NCBI GenBank assembly: GCA_964016985.1
Contig: OZ024828.1
Span: 33,080,924-33,144,923 of the forward strand
Source of the DNA: Anodontia alba
Lineage: Eukaryota; Mollusca; Bivalvia; Lucinida; Lucinidae
DNA: 64,000 bases
Reading direction: 5' to 3'
Below, piece by piece: positions 11,536 to 23,256 of the stretch. The first letter of the stretch is position 1; the number at the start of each line of letters is the position of its first letter. Below the pieces are notes generated by a model. It was not told the DNA's origin and made no database searches. It saw only the letters and a list, made by a program, of their open reading frames with translations. A program made the position numbers and the translations under genes.

Positions 11536-12165
11536 TAGTTTACTTTCTGTGAAAACTGGACTCTATCCGTGTTTTCGGATGCTGTTTGCGCTAGTTTAGG
11601 ACTCTATCCGTGCAGATAGACACAAAGGTAGGAGATGTTTGATAAAAACGGTATATATTATCTGAAGCAACTCACATTTAGTAAAGCAATTTTGATCACG
11701 GAACATCCGACACTCTAGTCTTCCAATATGTGTGGGTATTTAGCATAGTGTTTGTTTCAGTTCTTAAATTTACACTGGACAGCCATCTCCGCACGCACGC
11801 ACGCAGTTTAGTTTTCACCCGCTATTTCCTCGGTATCCCCGACACCGATGTTGCTTGTGTTTTAAATGGCTGGTGCATAAGTCAAAATAAACCTCACAAT
11901 CATAACTAGATAAAAGTATTGATCTTCAAATCTGCATAATATTTTACAGATAGTAATTTTCTTTTATTTTCTATATTGTATGATGGTCAGTGTAATTTGT
12001 TCGATCAAATCAGTGATTCATCTTTTCCGGCACTCTAGCGCTCCGCAGGGTGCACGTGCGCCCTTTGTATGTATAAAGTATGGGCTTTGTAATACCAGTG
12101 AGCGGTAAATTCGAATTAAGTCGCGAACAACTGTGAAAGTGTTGTTACATTCATTATTAGTCGTT

Positions 12166-12498
12166 CTGCTCTAAAACATAGAATTATAAGTATTCAGTAG
12201 AACCGCCACGACGAGGCCATTACGAGAACACGCCTATTCAAATATATAGAAAATTTCACCTCCAAAAACTGAAAACTTTCAGATAAAAAAAACTCTGATA
12301 GTTTTCTTATTTCAGCTCAAAACATAGATTGTGGGTACTCGTTAGAACCGCCTCGACGAGGCGGTTCTAACGTGTACCCACAATCTATGTTTTTGAGCAG
12401 AAATAAGAAAAATAATGTATACCCCTGTAAACACCAGTTTTACTATATAAAAGTGGAGTTGCAGGGGGTCAAAATTATATAGGTATGTTTTCGTGATG
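12166..12498 (+). mobile_element. PAL1 MITE copy 2 plus a truncated half-core
   Basis: A complete copy spans 12218-12498, ending TTTTCGTGATG. Directly upstream (12166-12217) lies the left half of a second, diverged core (AGTAGAACCGCCACGACGAG), joined head-on to the terminus of the full copy. Confidence 0.75.
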
Positions 12499-12690
12499 GC
12501 GCTCCTCTTGAGGCACCCTAACAAGTAAGTACATGAGCCTACAATCCATGTTTGGATCAGCGGTAGGAAAGAAAACAAATTTTCACCTGAAACATTTCAT
12601 GTTTTCGTCTATGAAAATGACATTATCTTGCGTATACGTGTTTTAACATAATAAATAAATACAAAATGCAGAAAAGAAACGTCATTTAGT

Positions 12691-12917
12691 TTTACCCATT
12701 CAATTAAGCCTAGCGTCCTATAAATGGGACATAAGCAAACAATGCAGACCCAGATTAGATGCATGCGGCGTCTCATCAGGGTTTTCACTGTTTGCTTTAA
12801 AACTAAATCTATTTATGTTTAACCAATAAATTTTAGATCAACTTGAACCCCTAAAATGACCAGTGGACTCGTCGAAATGATAAGGGTGGAAAAATCCATT
12901 CGGCTTAAATGGGTTAA
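12691..12917. mobile_element. MITE with TTTACCCATT termini carrying the GCAAACAGTG hairpin
   Basis: Outer inverted repeats TTTACCCATTCAATTAAGCC and GGCTTAAATGGGTTAA enclose a hairpin between GCAAACAATGCAGACCC and GGGTTTTCACTGTTTGC. I recognise this layout as a common MITE of heterodont bivalves. The hairpin, but not the termini, recurs in the hAT MITEs at 26.0 and 29.1 kb. Confidence 0.75.
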
Positions 12918-13099
12918 GGTCTTCAATATATTAAGCGAAAATGCATAGCCGCTGTGGCACTTAGGGAGGTATGTTTCGGGACTAGCACATCCGCTTTTTG
13001 ACACATTCCTCAAAACAACTGAAACTCCACGCCACCCTATCACATACTTTTCAAAGTCGTATGGGGCTGTTGTAACCTATATCCGTGTAAATATGGAAA

Positions 13100-13868
13100 T
13101 TGTTTCAATGTTTTATCTTTCAGAAAGTAACAGACACTATGGGCTATTTCCGATTTCTTATTATGGATGGCAGTAATAATGTTGAATATGTGGCAGAACA
13201 AACTATTGATGAACATACCGACAAATGTTGCAGAAAGGTTGTTTGGGCAAATACAATTTGTACAAAACGACGGGAAAAGCGTAGAAAAAAATAGAGAGTG
13301 TTGTTGAAGGACTTGCCGATGCTTTAAGCGGATCACTCCGGCTATGTATCAGGACTAGATGAAATCCAGTTAAACACAGATTATGTAAGAGAAGAGGCGA
13401 TACAAAACGACGGGACGAGCGTAGACAAAATAGAGAATGCAATTAAAGGAGTTGTTGCTGTTAATGTGGGTCACTCCGGTTATATATCAGGAAAAGATGT
13501 AATCAAGTTCAACACAGATTATGTAAGAGAAGAGAAGGTACAAAACGACGAGACAAGCGTAGATAAAATTGAGAATGTTGTTGAAGGAATCATGTATCAA
13601 GGTTAGATAAAACCAACAAAGATTGTGTAGTACAAGAGACAGTACCAAACGACGGCGTGAGCGCATAACAGAGAAGGATATCGTTCAATGTTTTTGATGG
13701 CGGCTAGTGGAAAGTTTTGAAGCATGACCATTCACAACGACTAACAGAAAATATGTGTGTATCATTTGTGACAAGCGTTATATCCATCTAAGAAGACTTA
13801 AAAGGCGCGTAAAGATACATAATAGCCAGGGAACACAATGCAAATTTTGTGACAAGTGGTACAAGTGA
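13100..13868 (+). pseudogene. Decayed C2H2 zinc-finger exon with 43-residue repeats
   Basis: An open frame at 13328-13606 contains two copies of a 43-residue repeat, each with HSGY-(V/I)-SG, NTDYVREE, QND-(G/E)-TSVDKIEN. A third copy upstream (VQNDGKSVEK at about 13255-13300) is broken by a one-base shift, and a fourth partial copy follows the TAG at 13604. Downstream at 13749-13868 the plus strand encodes YVCIICDKRYIHLRRLKRRV then QCKFCDKWYK and a stop: a C2H2 finger whose first His is replaced, followed by the start of a second finger. I infer a dead copy of a zinc-finger protein with an acidic repeat region. It could instead be a diverged exon of a live gene with unseen introns. The gene family beyond C2H2 is unknown. 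Confidence 0.45.
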
Positions 13869-13977
13869 CAAATGACAGCGGCAATGTAACAAAGTATATG
13901 GCTCCATGGCAGTCCGAAGATGGATCAAAGAACAAGTTTAACCATAATGGCCATGGCACAGTATTACCTACAAAAAT

Positions 13978-14136
13978 GCCCAACGAAGACTCGGATCAGC
14001 TTAAGCATCCGTGCGGTCTATTCAGAGTCTTCGCTGCCCGTCTGAATATGCTTTTGGTCCTTGGTTTCTCACAGAGTGCTATTCGAAAGCTCTAGTTAGA
14101 TCTAGATGATCTGAGTCTTCGCTGGACGCGCTTGCA
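13978..14136. repeat. GAAGACTCGGATCAG inverted-repeat fragments
   Basis: CGAAGACTCGGATCAG is followed by two diverged inverted partners (AGAGTCTTCGCTG and TGAGTCTTCGCTGGACGCG). The same module forms a perfect hairpin at 24381-24442. Confidence 0.5.
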
Positions 14137-14282
14137 TTTTTGTATGAAATGCTGTGCGCCAGTATAAGTTTAGACGCTTACGTTAACACGTATATTATAA
14201 TTGTATTTTAATGCTATTGATATCCACCACAAGATGTTTAGAACCAGTTTTCTAAATGCTGCTGATGTAAGCAAAATATAAG

Positions 14283-14520
14283 TGAAGATACATAGGAAAT
14301 GCCATGATCATGAAGCCCAGCCTTCCTGAGGCACACAAAAAGAAAAGATGATACAATACAATATGAACAAATAATGACAAAACAGACGCTACACATGAAG
14401 CCACCGATGCACGAACTAAGAACTGCAACAGAGGACCCGCCTTACAACGGTCAGAAGAAAACAACTGGGGCTTAGGTGCTTGAACTAGTTTACTTTCCTT
14501 TAATTGAACACGAAATTAGT
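14283..14520 (-). mobile_element. Penelope-like 3' fragment, copy C
   Basis: Reverse complement shows the family landmarks GCCTCAGGAAGGCTGGGCTT, CATGATCATGGCATTTCCT, and upstream the conserved CGTTGTAAGGCGGGTC block. These landmarks recur beside the recognisable RT at 51-52 kb, which is how the family was assigned. Confidence 0.55.
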
Positions 14521-14861
14521 TAGTCAGTTTCCATAGATGCAAAAAAGAATATAATATTTCAAGGTTACCATCTGCAAGCCTGTTCCTCTGTGTACACCAT
14601 TAATATCAACAATAAGCTAATTATACGACAGAATATACTCTACTATACAAAAGTAAGACTATATGTGACAAACGCAAAGAATTATGTTGTAATACAACTT
14701 TTTAACGGGTCAGTTTGACTAGCGTTATTAAATATTGACTACGTCTTTAGATTAAATCACATCTCAAATACTAAAACAATTGACCCATTCCGAATTCCTA
14801 AAACTCCCCCCTCCACCCCCGACCCCCACCCCCACAAAAAAAAAAAAGAAAAATAAATAAA

Positions 14862-14961
14862 TAAAGGTAAATAAAAAGTCCAAGGAGTGCCACAATCACA
14901 AACCTCAGCCCTTTCCAGACACCACGAGGAAGAGGAAACCGACAAAACCAAAGCCGAGTCC
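14862..14961 (-). mobile_element. Penelope-like 3' terminal fragment, copy B
   Basis: About 100 bp match the extreme 3' end of the copies at 5.1, 23.2 and 52.3 kb (GGTTTGTGATTGTGGCACTC, then a TTTAC end). Inside simple A-rich DNA. Confidence 0.75.
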
Positions 14962-16736
14962 GCCGGACGCATGTTTTTTCCCCGTGGGACTACTACTAAT
15001 TATGATCGGATCATCTGACTGATGTCCGCAACGTGTTATTCTTACCGTCGGTAGCATCCTAAAAGAATAATCCGTCGCGTGTTTTCCACACCTGCAACAG
15101 TACCGTTATCTACTTGCTACGCAAGCGGTAGTTAAACAGGTGTTGGCAGTTAACACTTCAGCGATCGTTAACTGGTCGAGCAATTAAAGCATGCGACTGA
15201 CACCGTTATACACCCCTTCCCTCATTGTGTATTGCCTCTACCGACCGACTGACTGAATCAACGAGATGCACACCCGGGTGTTATGTTTTTTAACTCTGAG
15301 GCTGGCGGTTTTTTTTTTTTTTTTTTTTTGGTTGTTTGTTTTTTTGTTGTTTTGCTGTTTTTAATAATTAATCTTTTTTTTTTTTCGATTCAAAATTTTC
15401 GGATGTCGAATTTTTGTCAATGACTTCAGAGACGCACGCTCCCCGTTTTCAAATGAAAGACGACAAGCACCCTAGCAAAATAGTACCTTATCCGTTTGCG
15501 AGATTTGCGCATCAAAACGGTTATTCCTGCTGGTCACTAAAGTAGTTTCTAAGTACCACCGAATCTATCACGTAAACCCTGTGTAGAGTCTCATCTTCTG
15601 GGATGCATCCAGGCGACGATACACTGAACTGTTCGCGTTTCTAATATGAGTTAAATTTTCTATAGCTCTCGCATGAAAAAAACGCGTGCTCATAACGGTA
15701 GCGCGTGCTCGTAATGGTAACGTCAGATGACAGCGTGGCCGGGAAACCGTTTTGGGAGAAAAACGAACTATTACCATGTTGGATTGTAGGGCATTTTCTT
15801 GTTGGAAATGCATATATAACAGACACATAGTAAAAACAGAACTAAATTGCCAAGGTTGTTTCCGTGAATCAAAGCAGTAGATCGAAATGTCAGCAAGTTA
15901 AAAACAAGTCCCGGATATTTTTTCGTAGCGTATACTGATCACAGCACATGTACACATTGAAATGACGTTTTGCGGGAAGCTCAACAGAGGTGGTCATAAT
16001 CAGAATGTACGGATATATTCCATATACAAGTCTGCGATAGCAAATAAGCGAGCTTAAATCAGTTTTGATTAAACTTAAAATCCATAACACTCAAGATCAC
16101 TTAATACAGACAGCAACGATTTTATTTAGGATGGGGTACAGAATTTAACTGAAAAACAATGTAGATGAGAGTCATGAAGACGAAATAGGACTGCTTATTA
16201 CACGGAAATTTCCACAAATCTTCTATTGTGTACTTAGTCACGGTCTGACGATCCGTCATTGTTATCTGTAAAACACCGCAAGCCTCGTTCTGGATTAACG
16301 AGATAATGCGTGGATTAGCGAGAGCGGTAAAATTCGCGATTGTGAAACTGGCCTATTGCGCTATATATCCATTTGTGGTGTGACTATGATGTCAATCTCT
16401 ATTCATATTTATCTCCTCATCCTTTTCGTTCTTCTGTTTTTTATCTCTTAATCTTAATCGTTACATACCAATTAATTAATTCCACATATTTGTAATGTTT
16501 GCTAGTTACTATGTATAGACATGTAGTTCATATATTGTGTGTACTGCTTATATGTTTCTACATCTGTCACAGCACCCTGGGAGAGGATAAATATAGGCCT
16601 AGCCTACATCCAAATCCCTTGGCATTTATGTGTATCTGGTTTCATAAAATATATGTATTCATGTCATAAAATTTGAATAAATAAAACCAGTTTATTCTGA
16701 TGTATGGCTCCAATTTACAAACATAATTTTAGTCCG
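14962..16736. other. No gene recognised; T-rich low-complexity tract
   Basis: A T-rich tract with poly-T runs lies at 15309-15385. The 15.0-15.3 kb part is less AT-rich and has several short inverted repeats (for example TACTTGCTACGCAAGCGGTA) but no coding signal. Overlapping minus-strand frames at 15568-15828 and 15890-16090 show no recognisable family. Confidence 0.3.
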
Positions 16737-16925
16737 CGTAGGGGCCCTCTACTTCATCAGTGACGCATCACAGTGAAACATACAAAAAAGTCATGTATAA
16801 TCACAAACACAGTGAGGAAACAAAGCAAGTGACTCAATGACGATCTGAAAGCAGAACACAAGAAAACCACAGGACTACGATAGCCAAGCACCAACCTTCT
16901 GAAACAGATTAAGGAATGAGTTTTC
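16737..16925 (-). mobile_element. Penelope-like 3'-UTR fragment, copy D
   Basis: Reverse complement carries TCGTCATTGAGTCACTTGC, CACTGTGTTTGTGATTATAC and the CACTGTGATGCGTCACTGAT block that copies E and H also carry. Its lower-coordinate end near 16737 lacks the 3' terminal block. Confidence 0.5.
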
Positions 16926-16926
16926 C

Positions 16927-17168
16927 AACACGAAAACATACCTATATAATTTTGACCTCCTTAAACCACACATTTATATAGTAAAACTGGGGTTAAAAGG
17001 GTATACATTATTTTTCTTATTTTTGCTCAAAAACATAGATTGTGGGTACTCGTTGGAACCGCCTCGCCGAGCAGAAATATGAAAATATCAGAGTTTTTTA
17101 ATTTAAAACATTTTCGGTTTTTAGAGATGAAATTTTCTATATAATTGAATAGGCGTGTTTTCGTAATG
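16927..17168 (-). mobile_element. PAL1 MITE, copy 3 (right core arm deleted)
   Basis: B arm is on the left. The centre jumps from CGCCTCGCCGAG straight into CAGAAATATG, so one half of the palindrome has been lost. Ends in TTTTCGTAATG. Confidence 0.8.
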
Positions 17169-17337
17169 ATTTTGAGGACCGACTCTCACAGTCTTGCAAA
17201 AGTTATCTGTCTGACTAATAACCATGCCTGTTGTTTGCCACAGCGTTTGAAGTCTTTGAACTCTTGAAATGCTAAATTTAGAATAGCATTTAAAATCTGC
17301 ATCTGCACATGCGTTTATATCTTCGATGGTTTAAGCA

Positions 17338-17785
17338 CCAATGAAAATACCCAGGAATGCGGTAATCACGAAGCACAGCCTTCCCAAAGCACTTCCCAAA
17401 CCACTTAGAGAAGAAGAGATGAGGAAAAACAACGAACAAAATATATGTCACGTACGTGAAACCATCAGCTCACAAACAAAGAAGAACTGCAACAGAGGAA
17501 TCGTCGTTGTACGGTCAGTAGAAGTCAGTAGAAAAACTACTTTGAGTGGTGGGGACTTAAATCTGTTTTCCTCACGCGAAACGCATCCTTAATTCTGATG
17601 CAGCTACAAATTATAAACATATATTCGGTCGGCATAGGAATCCTCTAATCCATGCGCCACATCACAGTGCAACACAAATAATCACAAATATGTAATGAAA
17701 AAAAAAGCAAAGGGCTAAATGGTGATCTGAAGCCAGAACACAAGAAAATACAACAAGACCCAGAAGACTGTTTATAAAAGCGCAG
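17338..17785 (-). mobile_element. Penelope-like 3' fragment, copy E
   Basis: Minus strand reads TTGGGAAGGCTGTGCTTCGT near its 3' end, and upstream the ACTGACCGTACAACGACG and TTCTGGCTTCAGATCACC landmarks. The same block order appears in copies D and H. Confidence 0.6.
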
Positions 17786-17835
17786 AGATTCTATTTTTCA
17801 GGCATGTAATATTATTTATTCAGTCATACTTTTTT

Positions 17836-17837
<2 letters not shown>

Positions 17838-17871
<34 letters not shown>
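17838..17871. repeat. Poly-T tract
   Basis: An uninterrupted run of about 34 T residues. Confidence 0.95.
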
Positions 17872-17872
<1 letters not shown>

Positions 17873-17879
17873 AGAAAAT

Positions 17880-18597
17880 AGATTATTAAAATAATCAGAA
17901 GAGGTGCAATATAGATGTTATATACACTGACAGGCAAGAAGCAGGCTACGGCGTCCAGCATGACCTAGGCCTTTGCTTGCCACCATTAGATGTTAGATTT
18001 TCTCAAAGTTTTGATATTGAAGACACGAACAGCGAGGGCGAGGGCTAGTCTCCGCTGACGCCGTTAGTAGATGTGGCATTAGTCGGTCGGGATGGCATTA
18101 TACTAAAATAGTAATTTGATATATTGTTAAAACAAATTAACAGTTCGAAATAAACATGTATCATTCGCGTAGAAATTCTCCTCATTAGAGATGCATCAGG
18201 GTTTTGAATTTTGAATCCACATATACAGGTTTCGGCGTGAATATTTGCATATCGATAAAGAGAGTAAATAAGATTGTTTAGTCTGATATCAACCTTTTCC
18301 CATTAGAGGGATTTCAAAAACGGGTACGTCTTTAACAGCGACTTTATTTATCATACCTAAAATAAATGTATGATAAAATATGTTGTCCATGACAATATTT
18401 TCGTACAATATTAAAAGTGTGGCCGTCCCTTATATACCGTTACCTCCGGAGATATATACAAATATATGCACAAATGCATTACGGCATTTGCCAAGCTATT
18501 GTAGCTTAAACTGAATTTTCTTATCAATGTGGTAAAATTGTCATATGCTATAACGAAGGGTATAACATTGATGTCATAAAACTGTTTGCTTCACAGT
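17880..18597. other. No gene seen
   Basis: AT-rich spacer without recognisable coding or repeat structure, apart from the reappearance of Penelope-like sequence from about 18598. Confidence 0.3.
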
Positions 18598-19255
18598 TGA
18601 CCCGATCACAGTTAACCACTTTGCTTGCCTTTTTAATTGCACGCCTGTGGATCGGGGTTCAGACTATAATATTCCCAACTTAAAAAATAACTTTTCATTA
18701 GCTGGTCTGGGTCAGAACGTTTTAAGGCTGTTTCTCGGCCTACCGGGATTCAATCTGTAAATTTGTTTGCACTAGTATTCAAGCGGTGGTATTTGACACC
18801 CCATGGATCTCTAAGTGTCTCAACACGTTGTTTCTGTTGATTCCTTATCTTTGCTTCATTATAGGCTTAATCTGTGATTATTTGTTTGCATATAATGATC
18901 CATGGATGAGTTAGAAGTCTATTGCGCGGACCAAACAAATATATGTTTTTACCACTATGGATACTGTAGTCGAGGGTTGGGATCCCGTAAAGCAAGCTTA
19001 AGCCCCTCCCCCTTCCCCCTCCCCCCTCCCTTAATCCAGTAATTTATTACTTATCCTTCTAGGGCAGTACTTTCATTTTATTTTAGCAGTTATTTAGTTG
19101 AATATATTTCTGTTAAGTTTCGGCTTTATTACCCTTTTCTTTCTGTGGCTAATTAATTGTATTTGTCTCTTTTCCCTTTGATGTTGAGAACTTGATGTGG
19201 ATCTGATTGTATCAGTTCCTGAGTTAACTTATTTAATTTATACAAAAGAATATAA
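18598..19255 (+). mobile_element. Penelope-like 3' fragment, copy F
   Basis: Starts with a diverged RT-ORF end (GATCACAGTTAACCAC, TTTAATTGCACGCCTGTGG) and continues to TGATGTGGATCTGATTGTAT, a 3' end shared with copy G (25.55 kb, minus). A C-rich run sits at 19008-19030. Confidence 0.6.
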
Positions 19256-19815
19256 GTAATGCTACCCAGAAAACGCCACAAACCAGGAAGCACAGCTTTC
19301 CCGAGACAACAAAAGAAGGGGAGATTAGGAACAAATAATGTGAAACACCACTTTTGAAACCTCTGACGCACAAATACAGAAGGACTGCTACAGAGGAACC
19401 GCCTTGGAATGCTCGATAGGAAAACTGGGTGAGGGCGTGAATGGGGGTTTAAACTAGTTCTACTCGCACAAAAGCTCACGCTTAATTCTGATGTAGCTCC
19501 AAATTTCAAATAAATATTCTGCAAAGGGGTCCTTTACCTCTGTGAAATATTGCATTGTGAAACAACTATAATCAAACCACTGTGATGAACAAACCAAAAG
19601 GGTTCAAAGGCGATCTGAAACCAGAACACAAGCAATCCACAAACAAGACCACCATGAGACTGACCACAGACATTGACAGTCTGGCGCAAACCATCTGGAA
19701 CAGATTGAGGAAGGGGTCGTCATTTAGTCTGAAGTCAGATCCACTGCCGTGCAATTAATGAGTGAAGCAAATTTATAGACTATAACTGGCTTAACAACCA
19801 TGCATTCAGTTGCAA
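19256..19815 (-). mobile_element. Penelope-like 3' fragment, copy H
   Basis: Reverse complement begins with GCATGGTTGTTAAGCCAGTT and TTCACTCATTAATTGCACGG (ORF end), then TCTGTTCCAGATGGTTTGCG and TCTGGTTTCAGATCGCC, and ends with TCTCGGGAAAGCTGTGCTTC. It is head-to-head or tail-to-tail with copy F, so the pair forms a diverged inverted arrangement. Confidence 0.65.
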
Positions 19816-20397
19816 CATAATATTCTTGTTGTAACCTATCTTTTCTTTTTAAATTGTACCGAACATAAACCAGGTTTGCCAACAATCTTACTGAATTTAC
19901 TGACTAAGTCACCATAAAAGTCAGGTTCGGACAGACCTTCTTGCTTACGTGTTTTTGAAAGTTAATTCAGAATGACGGCAATAAAACTGAGAAAATGTTT
20001 AGGCAGTGGATCTGATTGTATTAGTTCCTGAGTTCTCTTATTTTCTTTGCTGATAACGGTACTCTAGCTGAGGAAGTTTAGCAGTTAAACATTTACTCCG
20101 ATTTCTATCTTTATAGAAGACTGGTGTTTACATTAGTGCTGAAATTCTATATTTTAGACATATTAACTAAATGACAATACAGTTTTTAATCCAATCGTGG
20201 TTGACAATTATACTTTCTTCTTAATCGCATTGCGGTTGGTCAGATCTCAGACAGACTCTATAAAGGTGCCAACATAAACCTTTCATAAGAAGATAGATGT
20301 CTGATCTGATGTCTCTGTTCGAGACCTCCGTGGATCGGCTAGTGGTTTTCTTTACTCATCTGTTTTTATCACAGTGATTTAATTTGATTTACATGTT
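19816..20397. other. No gene seen
   Basis: Includes a stray GTGGATCTGATTGTATTAGT block at about 20008 that matches the 3' end of Penelope-like copies F and G. Otherwise AT-rich spacer. Confidence 0.3.
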
Positions 20398-20566
20398 GTA
20401 TTTTATTTGTTTTTGTTGTTTTGTTTTTTGTTTTTGTTTTTTTTTGTTTTTTTTTTTCTTTTATTTTTGTTGTTGTTGTTTCGTTTTGTTTTGTTTTTGT
20501 TGTTGTTTTTTTTTTGTTTGTTTTTTTGGGTTTTTTTTTTTTTTTTTTTTTTTGTTTGTTTGTTTG
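20398..20566. repeat. T/G low-complexity tract
   Basis: About 170 bp of T-runs broken by single G or C. It gives long artificial Phe/Leu-rich or Lys/Asn-rich frames on the two strands, which are not genes. Confidence 0.95.
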
Positions 20567-20913
20567 ACGTTTCACTGAGTGCCACGCGAGCCGACCAATC
20601 ATTTGGTATTTTTACTACATTTGAATTTAGAATGAAATTTTGGTACCAGTAAAATCGATTTAAAATAAACGTCAAAAAGATTGCCTTTGGAAACAAAGAA
20701 CACATTACAGATTAGAAAATGGAAGTCTAGATTTTATGGAGACTCTTCATAAGCTGTAATAATGAAGTTTGCAAAACTGCTTACGTCCTCTAGCATATAC
20801 ATGAGGATCGTTAGTTTTTCATTGTGATTACCTTGTTCGAGAAGAGGAACTTAGTTACACTGTATTGCTTTTTATGCGGATTATGTACTGGCTATCACGC
20901 TTTGTTTGCGCTT

Positions 20914-21183
20914 CATTACGAAAACACACCAATTCAAAATATATTGAAAATATCACCTCCAAATACTGAAATTTTTCGGATAATATTTTTCATATTTCTG
21001 CTCAAAACATATATTGTTGGTACTAGTTAGAACCGCCCTGGCGAGGCGGTTCTAACGAGTACCAACAATCCATGTTTTTGACTAAATATAAGAAGAATAA
21101 TGTATATCCCCGTATACCCCAGTTTTACTATATAAAAGTGGGGTTTAAGGAGGTCAAAAGTATACAGGCGTGTTTTCGTAATG
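20914..21183 (+). mobile_element. PAL1 MITE, copy 4
   Basis: Full length, CATTACGAAAACACACC to TTTTCGTAATG. Core differs from consensus by shared changes in both arms (TTGGTACTMGTTAGAACCGC with TGGTACC loss), which suggests the arms evolve together. Confidence 0.85.
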
Positions 21184-21689
21184 TCCTCTTGGTGTAACTG
21201 GTAGACTATGTTCTGTGGTTGTGGCTTTTCCTGAATATTTTCTAAACTATTTTTGGTGTTCTTCAGCAGTCTTGGAGAATCCTCGATACGCAAATATACA
21301 TTTGATATTAGCTCTACTGTAACACCCACAACATATGTTTCAAAAGAAATCTTATAACAGAAATATTATTAAATACTCCTCCACAACAAGTCCTTTGAGG
21401 TTAACAGTGTGTGTCTCTTGCCACCAACCGTTAGCAGAGCTACTTATATTGTATATCAATATTTCCATAAATTTTGATTTAGCTATTGTTTTAGACAAAA
21501 AGAATAGTGTTTTATGTTTAGAAGATATCATTTGCATAATACCAGTTTTACATGAAATCCCCACTGAACACCGATATATTTCTTCTATAATTTGTTGTGA
21601 TTATTTTTAAAACTCCAGTGACAGGATGCTTAAGATTGTCTGTAAACAAATATGTATAAATTAGCATCTATTGTTATTAGAACATGAGT
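21184..21689. other. No gene recognised
   Basis: Short open frames on both strands show no domain or splice-site support. Confidence 0.3.
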
Positions 21690-21815
21690 TTGCAGTTTTT
21701 GGTAGCATTTGTTTTGTCATTGTTTTTTCTTCGTCTCTTCTTGTTTTGGTACCCCGGGAAGGCTGGGAATCTTGACTGTGTCATTTTCTGTGTATTTCCA
21801 CTTACATATTTTTCG
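21690..21815 (+). mobile_element. Penelope-like 3' fragment, copy I
   Basis: Carries CCCCGGGAAGGCTGGGAATC followed by GTGTCATTTTCTGTG, the diverged terminal block of the family. Confidence 0.5.
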
Positions 21816-22163
21816 AAATTCCAGGACCTTGAACCCTTAAAAGAAAATGCAACGTTTGCACAGACTGTATCTAAAATGGTAGCTATTGATAAGCCATATA
21901 TGTTAATGCAAGCATGATCAAAATTGGATAAAAAAGAAAGTCAATTAAGTTTGACGATTTCAAATTGCTTCTATGAGCGTCACCATTCTTAACACTTAAT
22001 GAGACTTTGTAACGTCATAGGCTTTAATCAAATAAGCAAAACCTTAATGAATAATATTTGCAACACATTTTACTCATATACATGTATATTAGTTTAGATA
22101 TCACATAGAACAAAACCTCATTTGCCAGTTTGTTGTGTTAGTAACCCCATGGTGAATGAATGT

Positions 22164-22477
22164 CATTTAACGTGTCAACGTTATCAGTTCAGCTTCACCA
22201 GCCACTTATTCTGATGAGGGTTATTAATTGTTGACTTACAAATATAGCGTCAGTCTGAAAACACTTCTGCAACAAGGTATATCGGAACCCGAATTTTACG
22301 GTGACTTAGTGTATGAATATCATTTAACGTGTCAACATTATCAGTTCAGATTCACCAGCCACTTATTCTGATGAGGGTTATTAATTGTTGACTTACAAAT
22401 ATAGCGTCAGTCTGAAAACACTTCTGCAACAAGGTTTATCGGAACCCGAATTTTACGGTGACTTAGTGTACAGATGT
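22164..22477 (+). repeat. 157-bp tandem duplication across a Penelope 5' junction
   Basis: Two units offset by 157 bp (CATTTAACGTGTCAAC at 22164 and 22321). Each unit contains about 75 bp of non-element DNA joined to the first 75 bp of the truncated RT ORF (ATATAGCGTCAGTCTGAAAA). The duplication therefore spans the truncation junction. Units differ at only a few bases. Confidence 0.85.
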
Positions 22478-23256
22478 AGAAAAATTGTAAGTAAATCTAA
22501 CTTTTCGGTGCAATTCAGAAACTTATTAACCGTTATAAAAGAATTGGCTATAGCCTGGATATTATGCGGCAGACTGCATGCCTAGTTGTCAACCCAATCA
22601 TTGTTGATGGCTATGCTTCACTCTTTAATTGCACGACGGCGGTTCGGGCCTCAGACTCAATGACGGCCTCTCCGTAAAACTTTAATCAGTAGGTTGGGGC
22701 TTGACTATATGTCTTTGGCTTGGCCCGCCTAGTTCAACTATTGGTTTTCATCTACTCTGGCGTACAGTAGAATTAGCCATCGTCTTTGTTTATTATAGTG
22801 ATTAATTTGATTTTTATGTTTTCGCTTTGATGCATTGACTGAGTTGGGAGCCTTTTCGCGAACCGATTTTTTATGTATTTCTGTATTAAGAGTAGCATCG
22901 GGACCCAGGGTGAAGTTAGCTAGCTGTAAAAGTGCTTTAAACCCCCGGGTGGTTTGCTCTACCTCTACCGACCGTTCTAAGGCGGTGGTACCGGTGTTGG
23001 TCTTACTCTTTGTTGCTTTGTGGTTTATTCTACGAGGCGATTTGTTGTATGTCTTTCCGTGTGTCATTTTGTTCTTGTGTTTTTCAGTCCTTTTAGTATT
23101 GCGATTACCTCGCTTGGGGAAGAGAGAGTGCTTTTCGTACGTTTGTTCGGTTTGTGCTTGTTTAGATTTGTCGGTTTCCTCTTCCTCTTGGGATCTGGGA
23201 AGGGCTGCGGTTTGTGATTGTGGCACTCCCTGGACTTTTCTCTTACCTTTTTTACA
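22230..23256 (+). mobile_element. Penelope-like element, 5'-truncated, copy J
   Basis: Plus-strand copy encoding the last part of the RT ORF (YSVSLKTLLQQGLSEPEFYG, then a frameshifted stretch that returns to RQTACLVVNPIIVDG at about 22565) and the entire 3' untranslated region, ending CTTACC plus T-run. It is close in sequence to the copy at 51.5-52.4 kb. Frameshifts show it is dead. Confidence 0.85.

Noticed and set aside
22193..22260. Possible hammerhead ribozyme (CTGATGAG) next to the Penelope copy
   Set aside because: Penelope-like elements can carry hammerheads, but here no GAAA follows at a suitable distance and no stem II is apparent. The similar CTGATGAG at 10339 is part of a MITE palindrome.
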